Shown one piece after another: positions 1 to 9,544 of a stretch of 64,000 bases of DNA. The stretch is from Bacteroidota bacterium (GTDB lineage Bacteria; Bacteroidota; Bacteroidia; J057; JADKCL01), in assembly GCA_016718825.1 (NCBI GenBank), contig JADKCL010000068.1, positions 1 through 64,000 of the forward strand. Reading direction: 5' to 3'. The number at the start of each line of letters is the position of its first letter. Within the stretch, counting starts at the first letter, position 1. The position numbers were made by a program, and so were the translations under genes. The notes beneath the pieces were generated by a model that saw only the letters and a program-made list of their open reading frames with translations, was not told where the DNA came from and did no database searches.

Positions 1-829
1 AGTTGGCAGAATTGATTCAGGAAGCGGATTTGCCTCCCGGAGTCGTGAACATCATCACAGGTTTGGCGCGACGGGTGCCGAACTTAGTGGTCCATCCCCT
101 GACGTGGATAAAATCGCGTTTACAGGTTCGACCGACGTCGGCAAGATCATCCAAAGGGCGACCGCCGGACCAACAAAAGGTGACCTCGGAGTTGCTGCAG
201 GCTGAGAATATCATTTTCGAAGACGCACCGCTGGATCAAGCTGTCGAAGGCATCATCAATGGCATCTATTTCCACCAAGTCGTCTGCTGCGCGGGTTCGC
301 GTCTGTTTGTGCAGGAGGGGTAGCGACACGGGTCATCCGAAAGCTCAAAGACAGAATGAAAACCCTGATCGTGGGCGATCCGCTGGATGAAAACACGGGA
401 CGTCGGCGCGATTAATTCTGGAAGTCAGCTCAAACGATCCAGGATTACATCAAATCGGGCAAGGAAGGCGCAGAAATGTTCCAGAATGCCTGTTCGTTGC
501 CGGAAAGCTTTTGGTGCCGTCCGACGTTGTTTTGAATGCGTCGCAGAGCCACCGCATCGTGCAAGAGGAGATTGGTCCCGTCTTGGGCAGTCCGATTCCG
601 TACCGTCGAAGAGGTGATCGAAAAGGCCAACAATACGAGCTACGGCCTTAGCGCCGGTTTGGACCGGACAAGGGCTCCAAGATTTCCCAAGTCAGCAGCA
701 AGCTGCGGGCCGGGTGATCTGGGCGAATACGTACAACAAATTCGATCCGCATCACCCTTTGGCGCTAAGGGAAAGCGGCTTCGGCAGGAAGGCGGACTGC
801 ACGGGCTGGGGGCCTATGTGCGGTTTTGA
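1..829 (+). pseudogene. NAD(P)-dependent aldehyde dehydrogenase, 5'-truncated and multiply frameshifted
   Basis: Pieces of one aldehyde dehydrogenase can be read in order but in changing frames: LPPGVVNIITG (about 28-63), DKIAFTGSTDVGKIIQRATAG (about 107-170, the NAD-binding GSTxxG region), NIIFEDAPLDQAVEGIINGIYF then CCAGSRLFVQE (about 208-317, around the catalytic Cys), RTVEEVIEKANNTSYGLSAGL (about 600-660) and the C-terminal GREGGLHGLGAYVRF ending at 829. The N-terminus lies outside the window. At least five single-base shifts are needed to join them, and the ELGGK segment before the catalytic loop is garbled. The family oxidises aldehydes to acids with NAD(P)+ in the cytoplasm. A second, shorter ALDH-like gene follows at once. 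The order of the blocks makes the family call secure. Real decay cannot be separated from sequencing error here. Confidence 0.8.
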
Positions 830-887
830 TCTAATTCAATGATTCAGAAGTGAGTATTGCGAAAGCATCGTATTGATACAGAATACA

Positions 888-1979
888 ATGGCAAAGACAA
901 AAACACCAGCGGAAGGCAGCAAAAACAACGGCAAGAAGCCCGTTGCACCACCTGTTGCAAAGACATCGGCCAAGGCCGAAACGGTCGCCAAGGCTACGCC
1001 CAAGGCCCCGCCGATCGCCAAGGCGACGACACAACCCGTTGCGGCAGCCAAGCCCTTGACCCCGCCCGCTCCAAGCAACGGCAAGGAAGCCAAAGCCGCT
1101 ACCGCCCCGCCGAAGATACGTGCGCTTGAACGTCCAAAAGACCTACAAGCTTCTACATCGGCGGAGGCTTTCCCGCACCGAATCCGGACGCTACATCGGC
1201 TTTCCAAGAATGCCGCCGGCGAACTCATTGCCAACTATTGCCGTGGCTCACGCAAGGATTTCCGCAATGCCGTCGTCGTTGCCCGCAATGCCTTCAATGG
1301 TTGGGCCAACCGCGCCCATTTCAACCGCGGGCAGATCCTCTACCGCATCGCCGAGATGATGGAAGGCCGCAGGGCGCAGTTCACCGCCGAACTCGTGGAC
1401 CAAGGCTTGACCTTCGCTGCGGCAGAAAACGAAGTTTCCGCAGCCATCGACCGCATGGTCTACTACGCCGGATGGTGCGACAAGTACCAGCAGATTTTCA
1501 GTTCGGTGAATGCCGTCTCGTCGAGCCATTTTGACTTCTCGATGCAGGAGGCGATGGGCGTGATTTCGGTGTTTGCGCCGAAGGAACATGGTTTGCTCGG
1601 ACTCGTTTCCGTGGTAGCGCCGCTGATTGCGGGTGGCAACACGGTCATTGTCTTGGCTTCCGAGCAATTCCCGCTCACCGCGATCACATTCGCGGAGGTC
1701 ATCAACAGCAGCGACGTGCCCGGCGGGGTCGTCAACATCCTAACGGGCCTCCAATCCGAACTGAAAGACCATTTCTCGACCCACATGGATGTCAATGGAA
1801 TGGTCTATGCCGGCAAAGACACCGCGATGATCGCCACCCTTCAGAAAAATGCAACCAACAACGTCAAGCGCATCCTCGTGAACAAAACCGAGGATTGGTT
1901 TGCCGATGCCGCACAAAGCCCTTACCTCATCGCCGAGGCACAGGAAGTCAAGACAACTTGGCACCCCGTGGGAGTTTGA
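888..1979 (+). pseudogene. Short aldehyde dehydrogenase-like protein without catalytic domain, frameshifted near its N-terminus
   Basis: The reading frame from ATG 888 begins with a Lys/Ala/Pro-rich tail of about 85 residues. From about 1214 to the stop it encodes the ALDH coenzyme-binding half: RKDFRNAVVVARNAFNGW, GVISVFAPKEHGLLGL, VVAPLIAGGNTVIVLASE and DVPGGVVNILTG. The product stops shortly after WHPVGV, before a catalytic Cys region, so it would be an accessory or non-catalytic ALDH partner (inference). Between about 1120 and 1214 the natural sequence hops frames: VQKTYKL in one, YIGGGFP in another, RTESGRYIGF back in the first, then NAAGELIANYCRG in the main frame. The ORF therefore stays open but about 30 residues are garbled. 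It sits 58 bp after the broken full-length ALDH, which suggests a two-gene unit. Confidence 0.75.
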
Positions 1980-2008
1980 GTTCGAGGAAACAGTTCGAGG
2001 GAGGGTTT

Positions 2009-2053
2009 GCGTCTTCGGCGCTACCCGCAATGCGTTGTGAGCGCCGATGACGC
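2009..2053. repeat. Dispersed long-stem hairpin repeat, copy 1
   Basis: GCGTC (2009-2013) pairs with GACGC (2049-2053), and TCGGCGCT (2015-2022) pairs with AGCGCCGA (2040-2047), with a single T-T mismatch between the two helices. The loop is about 17 nt. Related hairpins lie at 28831-28877 and 55152-55195. Relative to copy 2, the base pair flanking GGCGCT changes from T-A to C-G, a compensatory change. It lies directly after the ALDH-like gene. Confidence 0.65.
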
Positions 2054-2111
2054 TACGGGGGCTATTGGAAGGCTTTGCCAGATAGCGGGATAAACTTGCT
2101 GTTTCAACAAC

Positions 2112-2945
2112 TCAATTGTCCAGAATGTTAGTGGAGATGGAGAAATTTGATGCCCCAATGAGAAAATATGATCGTGGTTGCACCAATGGGTCTTCGGTCA
2201 CTTGGATCACCCCCTTGAGAGAGATGTATTTTGCCGGATCGACCCTGATTTTGATTTTCGGAGTCGATAATAACCGGGTTCGCCAATCTTTTGCCGTGCG
2301 ATACGAGTTGGATGGAACCATCTGCTTGCATATCCAGGCGCAAGATGACGGTGACATTGCCTTTGGGGAGTGGAAAAACAACCCTTACAAAATGGCGGTT
2401 CAATTCTGGGATAAAGCAGGCGGATAGAATCCCGCATAAACTACGCGGTTCGTTTTGAGCGTTTTGCGAAGCCAGCAAGTCAACTGGTTGGCCTCGTTTT
2501 GGTCTCTGAGCCGGATGATTTCGCTTCCCATGCCGCGACTTGTTTCCAGTGGTTCCAATGGAATGTTGAGTTGATTCATCCGTGTGCTGACAAGTTGGAT
2601 GAGCAAACGTGCAAAGGGTCGTATGAAGCTGTACCATTGCGACCAAACCTCCAATTTGTATTGGCCGGTATGCTCATAAAACTCCGCTATTTTGGGATTC
2701 AGCAGTTGTGACTTTGGATCAGCAGGGTCCAGAAGGATGCGAAAGTCCTGCAAAAGGCCAATCGAAGGATCATTTTCTGTGACTTGTAAGCCCTCCTTTG
2801 CGGCATAGTCCTTGTAGAAATTCTCGCCCACCAAATGATTGTCTGCGGTCGGACCATCGAGCCAGCCCATCTTCGACAGGTCAATCCGCCTTCCCGTTGT
2901 GGCAATCCAGAGGTTGATGATCGCTTGAAGGAGTTTTCCAATCAT
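2112..2945 (-). pseudogene. Conserved hypothetical protein, C-terminal third broken by frameshifts
   Basis: The start at 2945 gives MIGKLLQAIINLWIATTGRR, then about 165 clean residues up to VVYAGFY near 2430. The protein then continues in three other frames: VRVVFPLPKGNVTVILR (about 2400-2350), GYYRLRKSKSGSIRQ (about 2280-2235), and KYISLKGVIQ to the end near 2112. The switch points are near 2435, 2290 and 2240. The VVFPLPxGxxTVIxRP-type block is reminiscent of a family of soluble hypothetical proteins known to me only from memory, so no function is assigned. As with the ALDH genes to the left, the breaks are small indels, not a large deletion. The opposite-strand frame at 2116-2427 is a shadow. 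Confidence 0.6.
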
Positions 2946-3159
2946 GGCTGCAATTGTAGTTGAATAGGCAATTTGCAAAGAAAATCTCCTTCGTCCACCA
3001 ACAGGCGCCAAGACTTGGGAGAAACGATAGGATACTTACCACGGAATGCCTTGGGCCAAATGCCATCCGCAATCACATGATTTCAAATTAAATTGGAACT
3101 CGAGAATTTTGCGAATTTTGCCGCGTCGAGAGACAATCTAGTTGCAGGAAGGAGTCAAA

Positions 3160-5334
3160 ATGAAAATCAAAATTATCGGTTTCCAGTGGGTTTGGTTGGT
3201 CATTCTGATGACACTGTCAGGACATTTATTCGCCCAGCGCCCAATCTCCGGCACCGTCAAGGACGAAAAGGGCAAAGGCATCGCCTACGCCCGCGTGATG
3301 ATCAAAAGTACCACGGTGGGTACAGTCACCGATACGCTGGGAAAATTTAACCTCAAGTCCAAGGGCAACGGTCCCGACACCCTCGTCGTTTCTTACCTGG
3401 GCTACACGACCCTCAATTTTCCGGTCGCTGCGGGGGCGGATGCCAGCAACCTGAACCTCAAAATGAAGGAGGTCGAGAGCACCATCAACGATGTGGTCAT
3501 CACAGCCGGCATGATTGAGGCGAGCAACGAAAGCAATGTGGCCGTCCTCAAGCCGCTTGACATTGTGACGACTGCAGGTAGCCAAGGCGATATCGCCGGC
3601 GCGATCCAAACCCTTCCCGGCGTGCAGCGCAACGGTGGCGACCAAACCGGACTCATGGTGCGTGGCGGTGATGTGAGCGAAACAGCCGTGATCGTGGATG
3701 GGACAATTGCCCAAAATGCATTCGGCCCCGCAGTGCCTGGCGTGGGTGCAAGAAGCCGATTCAGCCCATTTCAGTTTAAGGGAACGGCCTTCAGCTCAGG
3801 TGGATACAGTGTGCGCTACGGCCAAGCAATGTCTTCGGTGTTGGATTTGCAAACCAATGACATGCCCGACGAAAGCACCATCAATTTCGGCTTGAACATG
3901 GCGGGCGTTTATTTCTCCGGTGCCAAAAAGTTTGAAAACAGCGCGGTTGAATTTGCTGCGAATTACACCAACGTGGCACCGTTTTTCCTGCTTGCCGCTG
4001 CGAATGTCGATTTTTATGCGCCACCAACAGGCGCTGGATTTTCCGGTCGATGGGTGAGCAAGGTCGGCGGAGACAAGGGCATTTTCAAGATGAATTTCAA
4101 TCAGACCTTCAGCAAAGTCGGCATTGAAATTCCCGATCCGGCATCGCCCGGCGAAAAGATCAATTTCTTGATCAAAAACGAATACACCTTTTTCAATGCC
4201 AGCTTCTCCTATTGGCTCCGTCCGACGTGGAAAGTCTTCACCGCAGTGGCTTACAGCGACAATACCGACGACATCGAATGGGGCACTTTCCCCTCGCAGC
4301 GCGCAGACAACCGCACGCAAGCGCGTGGCGAACTGCTTTGGCTCCCCAAAGCCCGCCTCAGTTTCTTGCTCGGGACCGATTTGCAGCGGTATCGGTACAC
4401 CCAACGCTTTGATACGCTCTTGGGTGGATTCGACGAATTTATCCCGGCCGGTTATTTCGAAGCACAATGGAAACCCAAAAGTTGGCTTGGATTCAAAGCA
4501 GGTGTCCGCGCGGAATACAGCCAATTGCTTGCCAAAGGCAATGTCGCGCCAAGAGCTTCGTTGGCTGTGAAAACGGGCGCGAACAGCCAGATTTCGATGG
4601 CAGGAGGCTATTTTTACCAAGCTCCGCAACCCAATTACCTGCTTTTCGGCTATCGCCCGGACTTTCAACACAGCATTCACAGCCTGCTCAACTACCAATG
4701 GATGCGCGATGACCGCACGATTCGCGTCGAAGCCTATTGGAAGCTCTACAACAACCTGATTTTGGAGAATGGAATTCCCTATTCGCCCAATCAATTCCGC
4801 TTTTACTACGGCCAAGTGGACAATGGCGGCAGCGGCTACGCACGCGGCATCGACGTATTCTGGCGCGACCGGAAGTCCATCAAAAACTTTGATTATTGGA
4901 TTTCTTACAGCTTCATTGACACCGAGCGTCAATACCAAAATTATCCCGAGCAGGCCACCCCGGATTTCGTCTCGACCCACAACCTCAATGTGATCACGAA
5001 ATATTGGTGGAACAAGCCGCAGATCAGCATCAACGTCAGCTACAATTACGCAAGCGGCAGACCTTATTACGATCCGCTGGCAACTTCATTCTTGTCTGAC
5101 AATGCGCCCGATTTCCACAACGTGTCTTTGAGCGTGGCACATTTGCGCTCGCTCAAGAAGATTTTTGCTGTGTTTTATGGAGGTCTGGACAACGTATTGA
5201 ACCAAAAGAACGTATTGGGCTATCGTTACTCGTCAACTGGATTGGAACGTTATCCGATTTTGCCACCCTTGTACCGCTCTGTATTCGTAGGAGCCAATTT
5301 CTCCTTGTCCAAATTCAATAAAGATGAATTGTAA
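3160..5334 (+). CDS. TonB-dependent outer-membrane receptor with carboxypeptidase-regulatory-like domain
   Basis: The 724-aa product starts at ATG 3160, preceded by a purine-rich GGAAGGAG. It has a signal peptide ending at HLFAQ, then a CarboxypepD_reg-like domain (RPISGTVKDEKGKGIAYARVMI, about residues 27-105), then a TonB plug (GDIAGAIQTLPGVQRNGGDQTGLMVRGGDVSETAVIVDG, about 145-190), and a beta-barrel to the C-terminus that closes with VFVGANFSLS. Such receptors import substrates across the outer membrane using TonB-ExbBD energy. At 724 aa it is shorter than SusC-type receptors (about 1000 aa), and there is no SusD gene nearby. The ligand cannot be deduced. A small exported protein follows with 4 bp spacing, so the two are likely co-transcribed. 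Confidence 0.93.
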   Translation: MKIKIIGFQWVWLVILMTLSGHLFAQRPISGTVKDEKGKGIAYARVMIKSTTVGTVTDTLGKFNLKSKGNGPDTLVVSYLGYTTLNFPVAAGADASNLNLKMKEVESTINDVVITAGMIEASNESNVAVLKPLDIVTTAGSQGDIAGAIQTLPGVQRNGGDQTGLMVRGGDVSETAVIVDGTIAQNAFGPAVPGVGARSRFSPFQFKGTAFSSGGYSVRYGQAMSSVLDLQTNDMPDESTINFGLNMAGVYFSGAKKFENSAVEFAANYTNVAPFFLLAAANVDFYAPPTGAGFSGRWVSKVGGDKGIFKMNFNQTFSKVGIEIPDPASPGEKINFLIKNEYTFFNASFSYWLRPTWKVFTAVAYSDNTDDIEWGTFPSQRADNRTQARGELLWLPKARLSFLLGTDLQRYRYTQRFDTLLGGFDEFIPAGYFEAQWKPKSWLGFKAGVRAEYSQLLAKGNVAPRASLAVKTGANSQISMAGGYFYQAPQPNYLLFGYRPDFQHSIHSLLNYQWMRDDRTIRVEAYWKLYNNLILENGIPYSPNQFRFYYGQVDNGGSGYARGIDVFWRDRKSIKNFDYWISYSFIDTERQYQNYPEQATPDFVSTHNLNVITKYWWNKPQISINVSYNYASGRPYYDPLATSFLSDNAPDFHNVSLSVAHLRSLKKIFAVFYGGLDNVLNQKNVLGYRYSSTGLERYPILPPLYRSVFVGANFSLSKFNKDEL

Positions 5335-5338
5335 TTAC

Positions 5339-6052
5339 ATGAAGAAGATCAACTTGAAATTCACCCTTTTGATTGCCCTGATGGCCTTTGGTTTTTTTGC
5401 TGCCAAGGCTCAAACGCTGGAAGAGACCATTGCAAAAAATCTCCCCAACCTCGGGATGGAAAAGCCCCTGAACGAACTCATGGGTACCATGGCGCAGTTC
5501 GACTTGGCAGTGGGGCAATATCCGGAGGAATGGGCGGCCAACTATTACGCAGCATTTGCAAAGGCAACCGTTTCCTACGTCGTCAAGGAAGCCGCACAAC
5601 GTGACATGCTGCTCGATGAGGCGGATGTATACGTTGCCAAAGCGATCGAATTGGGTGCCAATAACTCGGAGACCTTTGTGGTAGCCGCCATGGTCGCCAA
5701 TGCGCGTTTGGCGGTCGATGGGCAAAACCGTTGGCAGAAGTATGGCGCACTATTTTCCGAAAATTTGGAGAAGGCCAAAGCACTCAATGCTGACAACCCA
5801 CGGATTTATTATCTCAAAGGCACGTCCTTGTTTTATACACCGGAGATGTTTGGCGGCGGGAAGAAGGTTGCTTTGCCATTCTTCGAGCAAGCCAAACCTT
5901 TGTTTGCCAAGGAAAATAAGGGCTCCGTTTTGATCCCGCATTGGGGATCCGAACCCAACGATTATTTCATCTCCGAATGCAATAAGACGGATGAGGAGCC
6001 GATTCAGGAGGAGCCAAAAGGCAAAAAAGAGAAGAAAAAGAAGAATGAATGA
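5339..6052 (+). CDS. Exported TPR-like hypothetical protein
   Basis: The 237-aa product starts at MKKINLKFTLL; an ATG 15 nt upstream would overlap the receptor gene. A Sec signal peptide ends near FFAAKAQ. The mature part is helical and resembles tetratricopeptide repeats: residues about 60-110 (WAANYYAAFAKATVSYVV, ADVYVAKAIELGANN) and 140-180 (NLEKAKALNADNPRIYYLKG). The tail is strongly basic and acidic (EEPKGKKEKKKKNE). It follows the TonB receptor by 4 bp, so a periplasmic role linked to that receptor is plausible but unproven. Confidence 0.8.
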   Translation: MKKINLKFTLLIALMAFGFFAAKAQTLEETIAKNLPNLGMEKPLNELMGTMAQFDLAVGQYPEEWAANYYAAFAKATVSYVVKEAAQRDMLLDEADVYVAKAIELGANNSETFVVAAMVANARLAVDGQNRWQKYGALFSENLEKAKALNADNPRIYYLKGTSLFYTPEMFGGGKKVALPFFEQAKPLFAKENKGSVLIPHWGSEPNDYFISECNKTDEEPIQEEPKGKKEKKKKNE

Positions 6053-6085
6053 TCCGTTTGGGGTTTCCCAACTGAATGTCATTGC

Positions 6086-6118
6086 AAAAATGGGGGTCCT
6101 TGGGCTCCCATTTTTGTT
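6086..6118. terminator. Rho-independent terminator, bidirectional form
   Basis: The arms AAAAATGGG (6086-6094) and CCCATTTTT (6107-6115) form a perfect stem with a 12-nt loop that can pair further. A T-rich run follows on the plus strand. It lies 33 bp after the TonB receptor/TPR pair and before the acetyltransferase gene. Confidence 0.75.
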
Positions 6119-6145
6119 TCTCGTTTTCCTTGAGCAAATTGAGGA

Positions 6146-6592
6146 ATGGAAATCATCCTTCGGCCGATAGAAATGCAAGACGCCGCGGAAGTCGCAAGGC
6201 TTTCGGGGCAGTTTGGTTATCCTGTGACGAAGGAGGAGATGCAAATGCGACTCTCCGAAATGCTGACTTCGAGTACGGATTGGCTGTGGGTGGCCGAATC
6301 GAATGGGCAAGTGGTCGCGTGGATGCAGGCGACCGCGATGGCCCGCTTGGAGAGCGGGCGATTTCTGGAGATCACGGGTTTTGTCGTCGATGAAACGCAG
6401 CGCAGCCGCGGCGTCGGAGGCAAAATGCTGGCATTGGTGACGGATTTTGGAAAGGAGAACGGATTTGAGCGATTGGTCGTCCGGTCGAATGTCATGCGCA
6501 ACCGTGCCCATGGGTTTTATTTGAAAAATGGATTCGAAGAAAAGAAACAGCAGAAAGTCTTCGAAAAACGCATTTTCCACGCTGGAGGCTGA
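6146..6592 (+). CDS. GNAT family N-acetyltransferase
   Basis: The 148-aa product has the GNAT fold landmarks in order: an N-terminal EIILRPIEMQDAAEVARL strand-helix, a central LEITGFVVDETQRSRGVGGKML block (acetyl-CoA pyrophosphate loop, Q/RxxGxG type, about residues 72-95), then the ERLVVRSNVMRNRAHGFYLKNGFEE motif (about 114-138). The family transfers acetyl from acetyl-CoA to an amine; the substrate cannot be read from sequence. Its length is normal for a single-domain GNAT. It stands between a terminator and a T9SS cargo gene starting 20 bp downstream. Confidence 0.9.
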   Translation: MEIILRPIEMQDAAEVARLSGQFGYPVTKEEMQMRLSEMLTSSTDWLWVAESNGQVVAWMQATAMARLESGRFLEITGFVVDETQRSRGVGGKMLALVTDFGKENGFERLVVRSNVMRNRAHGFYLKNGFEEKKQQKVFEKRIFHAGG

Positions 6593-6612
6593 ATATACAC
6601 TTTTCAAAAGAG

Positions 6613-7731
6613 ATGAAAAAGATCACCATTTTGATTTTGGGAATCGTTGCCACAGCCTGTTCGGTGTTGGCACAGGGGAATCCGCCATGGGAAAATCCGC
6701 TGTTGATCGCGACGTCGAGCGACGGGCTTGTCTTTTCACCGCCTACCATGTTTCAGGATTCCTCCGGCGTACCCTCGGTGATAAGATGGAAAGGCGATAC
6801 CCTGATATGTGCCTTTCAATGGTTCCGCCAACCCATGGGTTCTCCGTCGTGGGACCGTGTTGCTGTGAAATATTCCTACGATGCAGGTTTGTCATGGACG
6901 GCACCCACGCCCATAGTGGTCAACGGCTTGCCCGGCAACTACCAGCGGCCGTTTGATCCCACTTTGGTCGCCATTCCCGGCACGGACAGTATCCGTATCT
7001 TCTTTTCCAGCAGCGAAGGGATTCCTCAAATGGGACTTGACAGCACGATCAACTGTTATTCTGCAGTGAGTACCGATGGTTTGAATTACGCCTTCGAACC
7101 GGGGCCGAGATATGATCGGCTGCACGAAAAATTGATTGATCCTGCTGTCGCAATTTTTAATGGTATTTGGCATTACACCGCCCCCGCAGGGGCTCCACAA
7201 GACGGTGCATACCATTGCACAGCGTCCAATGGCCTGAATTTCAGTAATGTCGGCCACATTTCCAGCGATGCAACCCACAATTGGACCGGAAACCTGATGC
7301 TGGAAAATGCGACACAAATGCGCTTCTACGGCAGCGGACCCAATATTTGGTACCGTTCGACCCTGGACGGCACGGGTTGGGCACCCTATCAAACCACCAA
7401 TTTGGTGGGAGGGGACCCGAGCGCATTGAAAGTTGCGAATGGAAATTACCTGATCGTCTATGTCGGCCCTCCCGGATTTGTTGCGGTAGCGGAAGCCCAA
7501 AGTTTCCAGGTCACGGTTTTCCCAAATCCAGGCCGGGATCGCCTGCGTGTACGGGGTGCGCAAGGAGAAAACTTGCATTGTGAACTCTCCAATCTCGCTG
7601 GGCAGTTGCTCGGCAATTGGGAGTTTGAAACGGAAGCCGACATCAACGTTGCGGAATTTGCCAAAGGCTGCTACATTCTTCGTATTCGCTCTGTTACCGA
7701 ATCAAAAGCAGTCTTGTGGATCAAAGAATAA
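6613..7731 (+). CDS. Secreted T9SS cargo protein with sialidase/glycosidase-like propeller repeats
   Basis: The 372-aa product has a signal peptide (MKKITILILGIVATACSVLAQ). Residues about 25-290 contain Asp-box-like and five-bladed-propeller-like segments (AVKYSYDAGLSWTAPTPI, FFSSSEGIPQMGLDSTI, WYRSTLDGTGWAPYQT) as in exo-sialidase or GH43/GH32-like folds. No catalytic set was securely identified. The C-terminal 80 residues are a T9SS type A sorting domain (VTVFPNPGRDRLRV, then GCYILRIRS). The protein should be exported to the periplasm by Sec and then released or surface-anchored through the T9SS. Enzymatic function is unassigned. Confidence 0.82.
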   Translation: MKKITILILGIVATACSVLAQGNPPWENPLLIATSSDGLVFSPPTMFQDSSGVPSVIRWKGDTLICAFQWFRQPMGSPSWDRVAVKYSYDAGLSWTAPTPIVVNGLPGNYQRPFDPTLVAIPGTDSIRIFFSSSEGIPQMGLDSTINCYSAVSTDGLNYAFEPGPRYDRLHEKLIDPAVAIFNGIWHYTAPAGAPQDGAYHCTASNGLNFSNVGHISSDATHNWTGNLMLENATQMRFYGSGPNIWYRSTLDGTGWAPYQTTNLVGGDPSALKVANGNYLIVYVGPPGFVAVAEAQSFQVTVFPNPGRDRLRVRGAQGENLHCELSNLAGQLLGNWEFETEADINVAEFAKGCYILRIRSVTESKAVLWIKE

Positions 7732-7783
7732 GATACTTCTGGCCGTTTTTGCATTCCTCCAGATTGATTGCGATATTCCGTTT

Positions 7784-8395
7784 ATGAAGAAAACAATTGC
7801 ATCTTACTTCTTGGCAATCATTGCTTTGTCAATCCTTTGGACAGGATGCGACGACTGCGGTCCCGAGGCAGACAAGAACTATGTCTACGAACTGTCAAGC
7901 AGGGCCCAAGGATACGTGCCGTATGCCATTGGTGATAGCTTTGTGATGCTGGACTCCGTTGGTAATCAGCTTACTTATGCGGTGATGACCCGCGGCATCG
8001 CGCCCGTCGAGGAACGAGAAAACGAGTGCAGCGCCTTGGAAACCATGGACAAACTGCAAGTGGGTATGAACCAAAATCTTACCGCAAATGCATTAACGGT
8101 CTCCTTGCAGCAGATGGGGAAGGAAAGCGAAGGTGCTGGATCGCGCTTGACGGTTTGTATTGAATCGGCTTGTTTTTCGGCTGACCTTGATTCTTTGGGC
8201 GCACTCAAAACGGGGACATCCTCCGGCGCCATTTCGCACAATTCTTTGGTTGTCGGCAATCAAAACTATTTGAATGTCATTGAATTGCATCGGTCAAATG
8301 CCGATTCATCCCAAGCCCACATTGTTTGGTACAGCACACAACAAGGTGTGTTGCGTTACCAAAAACTCAACGGGGAAATTTGGTCACTTCCTTGA
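7784..8395 (+). CDS. Putative lipoprotein, unknown function
   Basis: The 203-aa product starts at ATG 7784. It begins MKKTIASYFLAIIALSILWTGCDD, a signal peptide with a lipobox-like WTGC, so Cys22 is the likely lipidation site. The remainder is a soluble beta-rich domain (YAIGDSFVMLDSVGNQLTY, HIVWYSTQQGVLRYQKLNGEIW) with no family recognised. Its 3' end overlaps the convergent membrane-protein gene tail to tail by 12 bp. Confidence 0.75.
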   Translation: MKKTIASYFLAIIALSILWTGCDDCGPEADKNYVYELSSRAQGYVPYAIGDSFVMLDSVGNQLTYAVMTRGIAPVEERENECSALETMDKLQVGMNQNLTANALTVSLQQMGKESEGAGSRLTVCIESACFSADLDSLGALKTGTSSGAISHNSLVVGNQNYLNVIELHRSNADSSQAHIVWYSTQQGVLRYQKLNGEIWSLP

Positions 8396-9544
8396 GATTG
8401 TTGGTTTCATGTAGACCAGCGAATCAAGACCGCGTCCCTTGCGGAAGTCTTGACACCATTGGCTTGCCTGTTCGGGATTGAAGCTGATAATACCTTCATC
8501 CCAGAGGTATTGCAACGCTTTTTTCTCCCGTCGGGAAATGCCTCCGTCGATGATCATCCCCATGACGATCAACTTGGAATACGCGGATTTGATCTCAGGC
8601 TCGCTGTCCTTGATTTTTTTCAAGAAGGCCATCCGATCTGATTCCATATCCTTAAAGTGCTTGAGGTCAAATACTTCTACCAACCGCTTGACCAAAAGAT
8701 AATGGTTGTGATGAAAGCTGCGTTTCACCGTCACCACGTACTGCATGGCATCAAAAATGTTCTGCCGGAAGTTGCGGTCCTCATAAAGGGAATCCACCTC
8801 CTTGCAGAGTTGTTGGATTAAGCCCGGCGCCATGATATAGACCTCCGCAGCGCGGATCACCTTCCATGAAGCCCAGGCATTCCAGACAAAAAACAGCGGA
8901 ATTCCCGCCGAATCGCCCACCACGCTGGCATATTGACGCGCTTCATTGCGAACAAAGGCCTTCACGACCACAAACCGAAGGAGAAAACTCGCCAACGTCG
9001 CCCGAAACAAGTTCCACAAAGTGAAAATTAACAGATAAAACCGCGGAGTGTCTTCGTAGGGGTCAATCCCAAACTGCAGCGTCTCTTTGTTTTTGCTTTC
9101 CAGCCCCACGGTAAACAGCTGCTCTACATGCAAGTCGTAGTTGGGATCGCGGCGATCGGGAAATCCGCACGCATTGGCGGTGTCGGCCACAGCCCAGATG
9201 TTGAGTCGGGTCAGGAAAAACAATTCCATGAGCACCAAAATGATACTCCAAAGCTGCTTCCCCCAATTGAATTTGCCGAGCAAGGGCAGTTCCCAAGGTA
9301 GCACCAATGTTTTCCACCATTCCGGCCAGATATAGATGGGGACGTAGTAGATCAGGACAAAAAAGGCGCCGTAGGCACCTGCGGTCAGCAAGGTTGTGCG
9401 GCGTACCCGTGCCATCCATGCAAGCTCCTTTTCGTTGAGGATATGGTGGGCATCCTCGGGAAATGGTTTGTCGGCCTGCAACTTTAAAAAGTAGTTGTAG
9501 GCAAGCCGATGATGCAGGGGCCGTTTCTTTTTCTTTTCTGACAT
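8384..9544 (-). CDS. Membrane protein of unknown function
   Basis: The 386-aa product starts at MSEKKKKRPLHHRL; an upstream ATG would add 19 unlikely residues. Hydrophobic stretches lie near residues 50-70 (TTLLTAGAYGAFFVLIYYVPIY), 90-110 (WSIILVLMELFFLTRLNIWAV) and about 170-230 (FYLLIFTLWNLFRATLASFLL, PLFFVWNAWASW). The C-terminal third is soluble and helical, with an EF-hand/TerB-like feel (MGMIIDGGISRREKKALQYLWDEGIIS). This suggests an inner-membrane protein with a cytoplasmic helical domain. No enzymatic motif was seen. Confidence 0.7.
   Translation of the reverse strand: MSEKKKKRPLHHRLAYNYFLKLQADKPFPEDAHHILNEKELAWMARVRRTTLLTAGAYGAFFVLIYYVPIYIWPEWWKTLVLPWELPLLGKFNWGKQLWSIILVLMELFFLTRLNIWAVADTANACGFPDRRDPNYDLHVEQLFTVGLESKNKETLQFGIDPYEDTPRFYLLIFTLWNLFRATLASFLLRFVVVKAFVRNEARQYASVVGDSAGIPLFFVWNAWASWKVIRAAEVYIMAPGLIQQLCKEVDSLYEDRNFRQNIFDAMQYVVTVKRSFHHNHYLLVKRLVEVFDLKHFKDMESDRMAFLKKIKDSEPEIKSAYSKLIVMGMIIDGGISRREKKALQYLWDEGIISFNPEQASQWCQDFRKGRGLDSLVYMKPTISRK

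Noticed and set aside
2116..2427. 103-aa plus-strand frame opposite the broken hypothetical gene
   Set aside because: The minus-strand frames here join into one protein family with the VVFPLPxGxxTVI block, so the plus frame is a shadow.
3796..4980. 394-aa minus-strand frame opposite the TonB receptor
   Set aside because: It mirrors the receptor codons and has no domain; the plus frame has signal peptide, plug and barrel.
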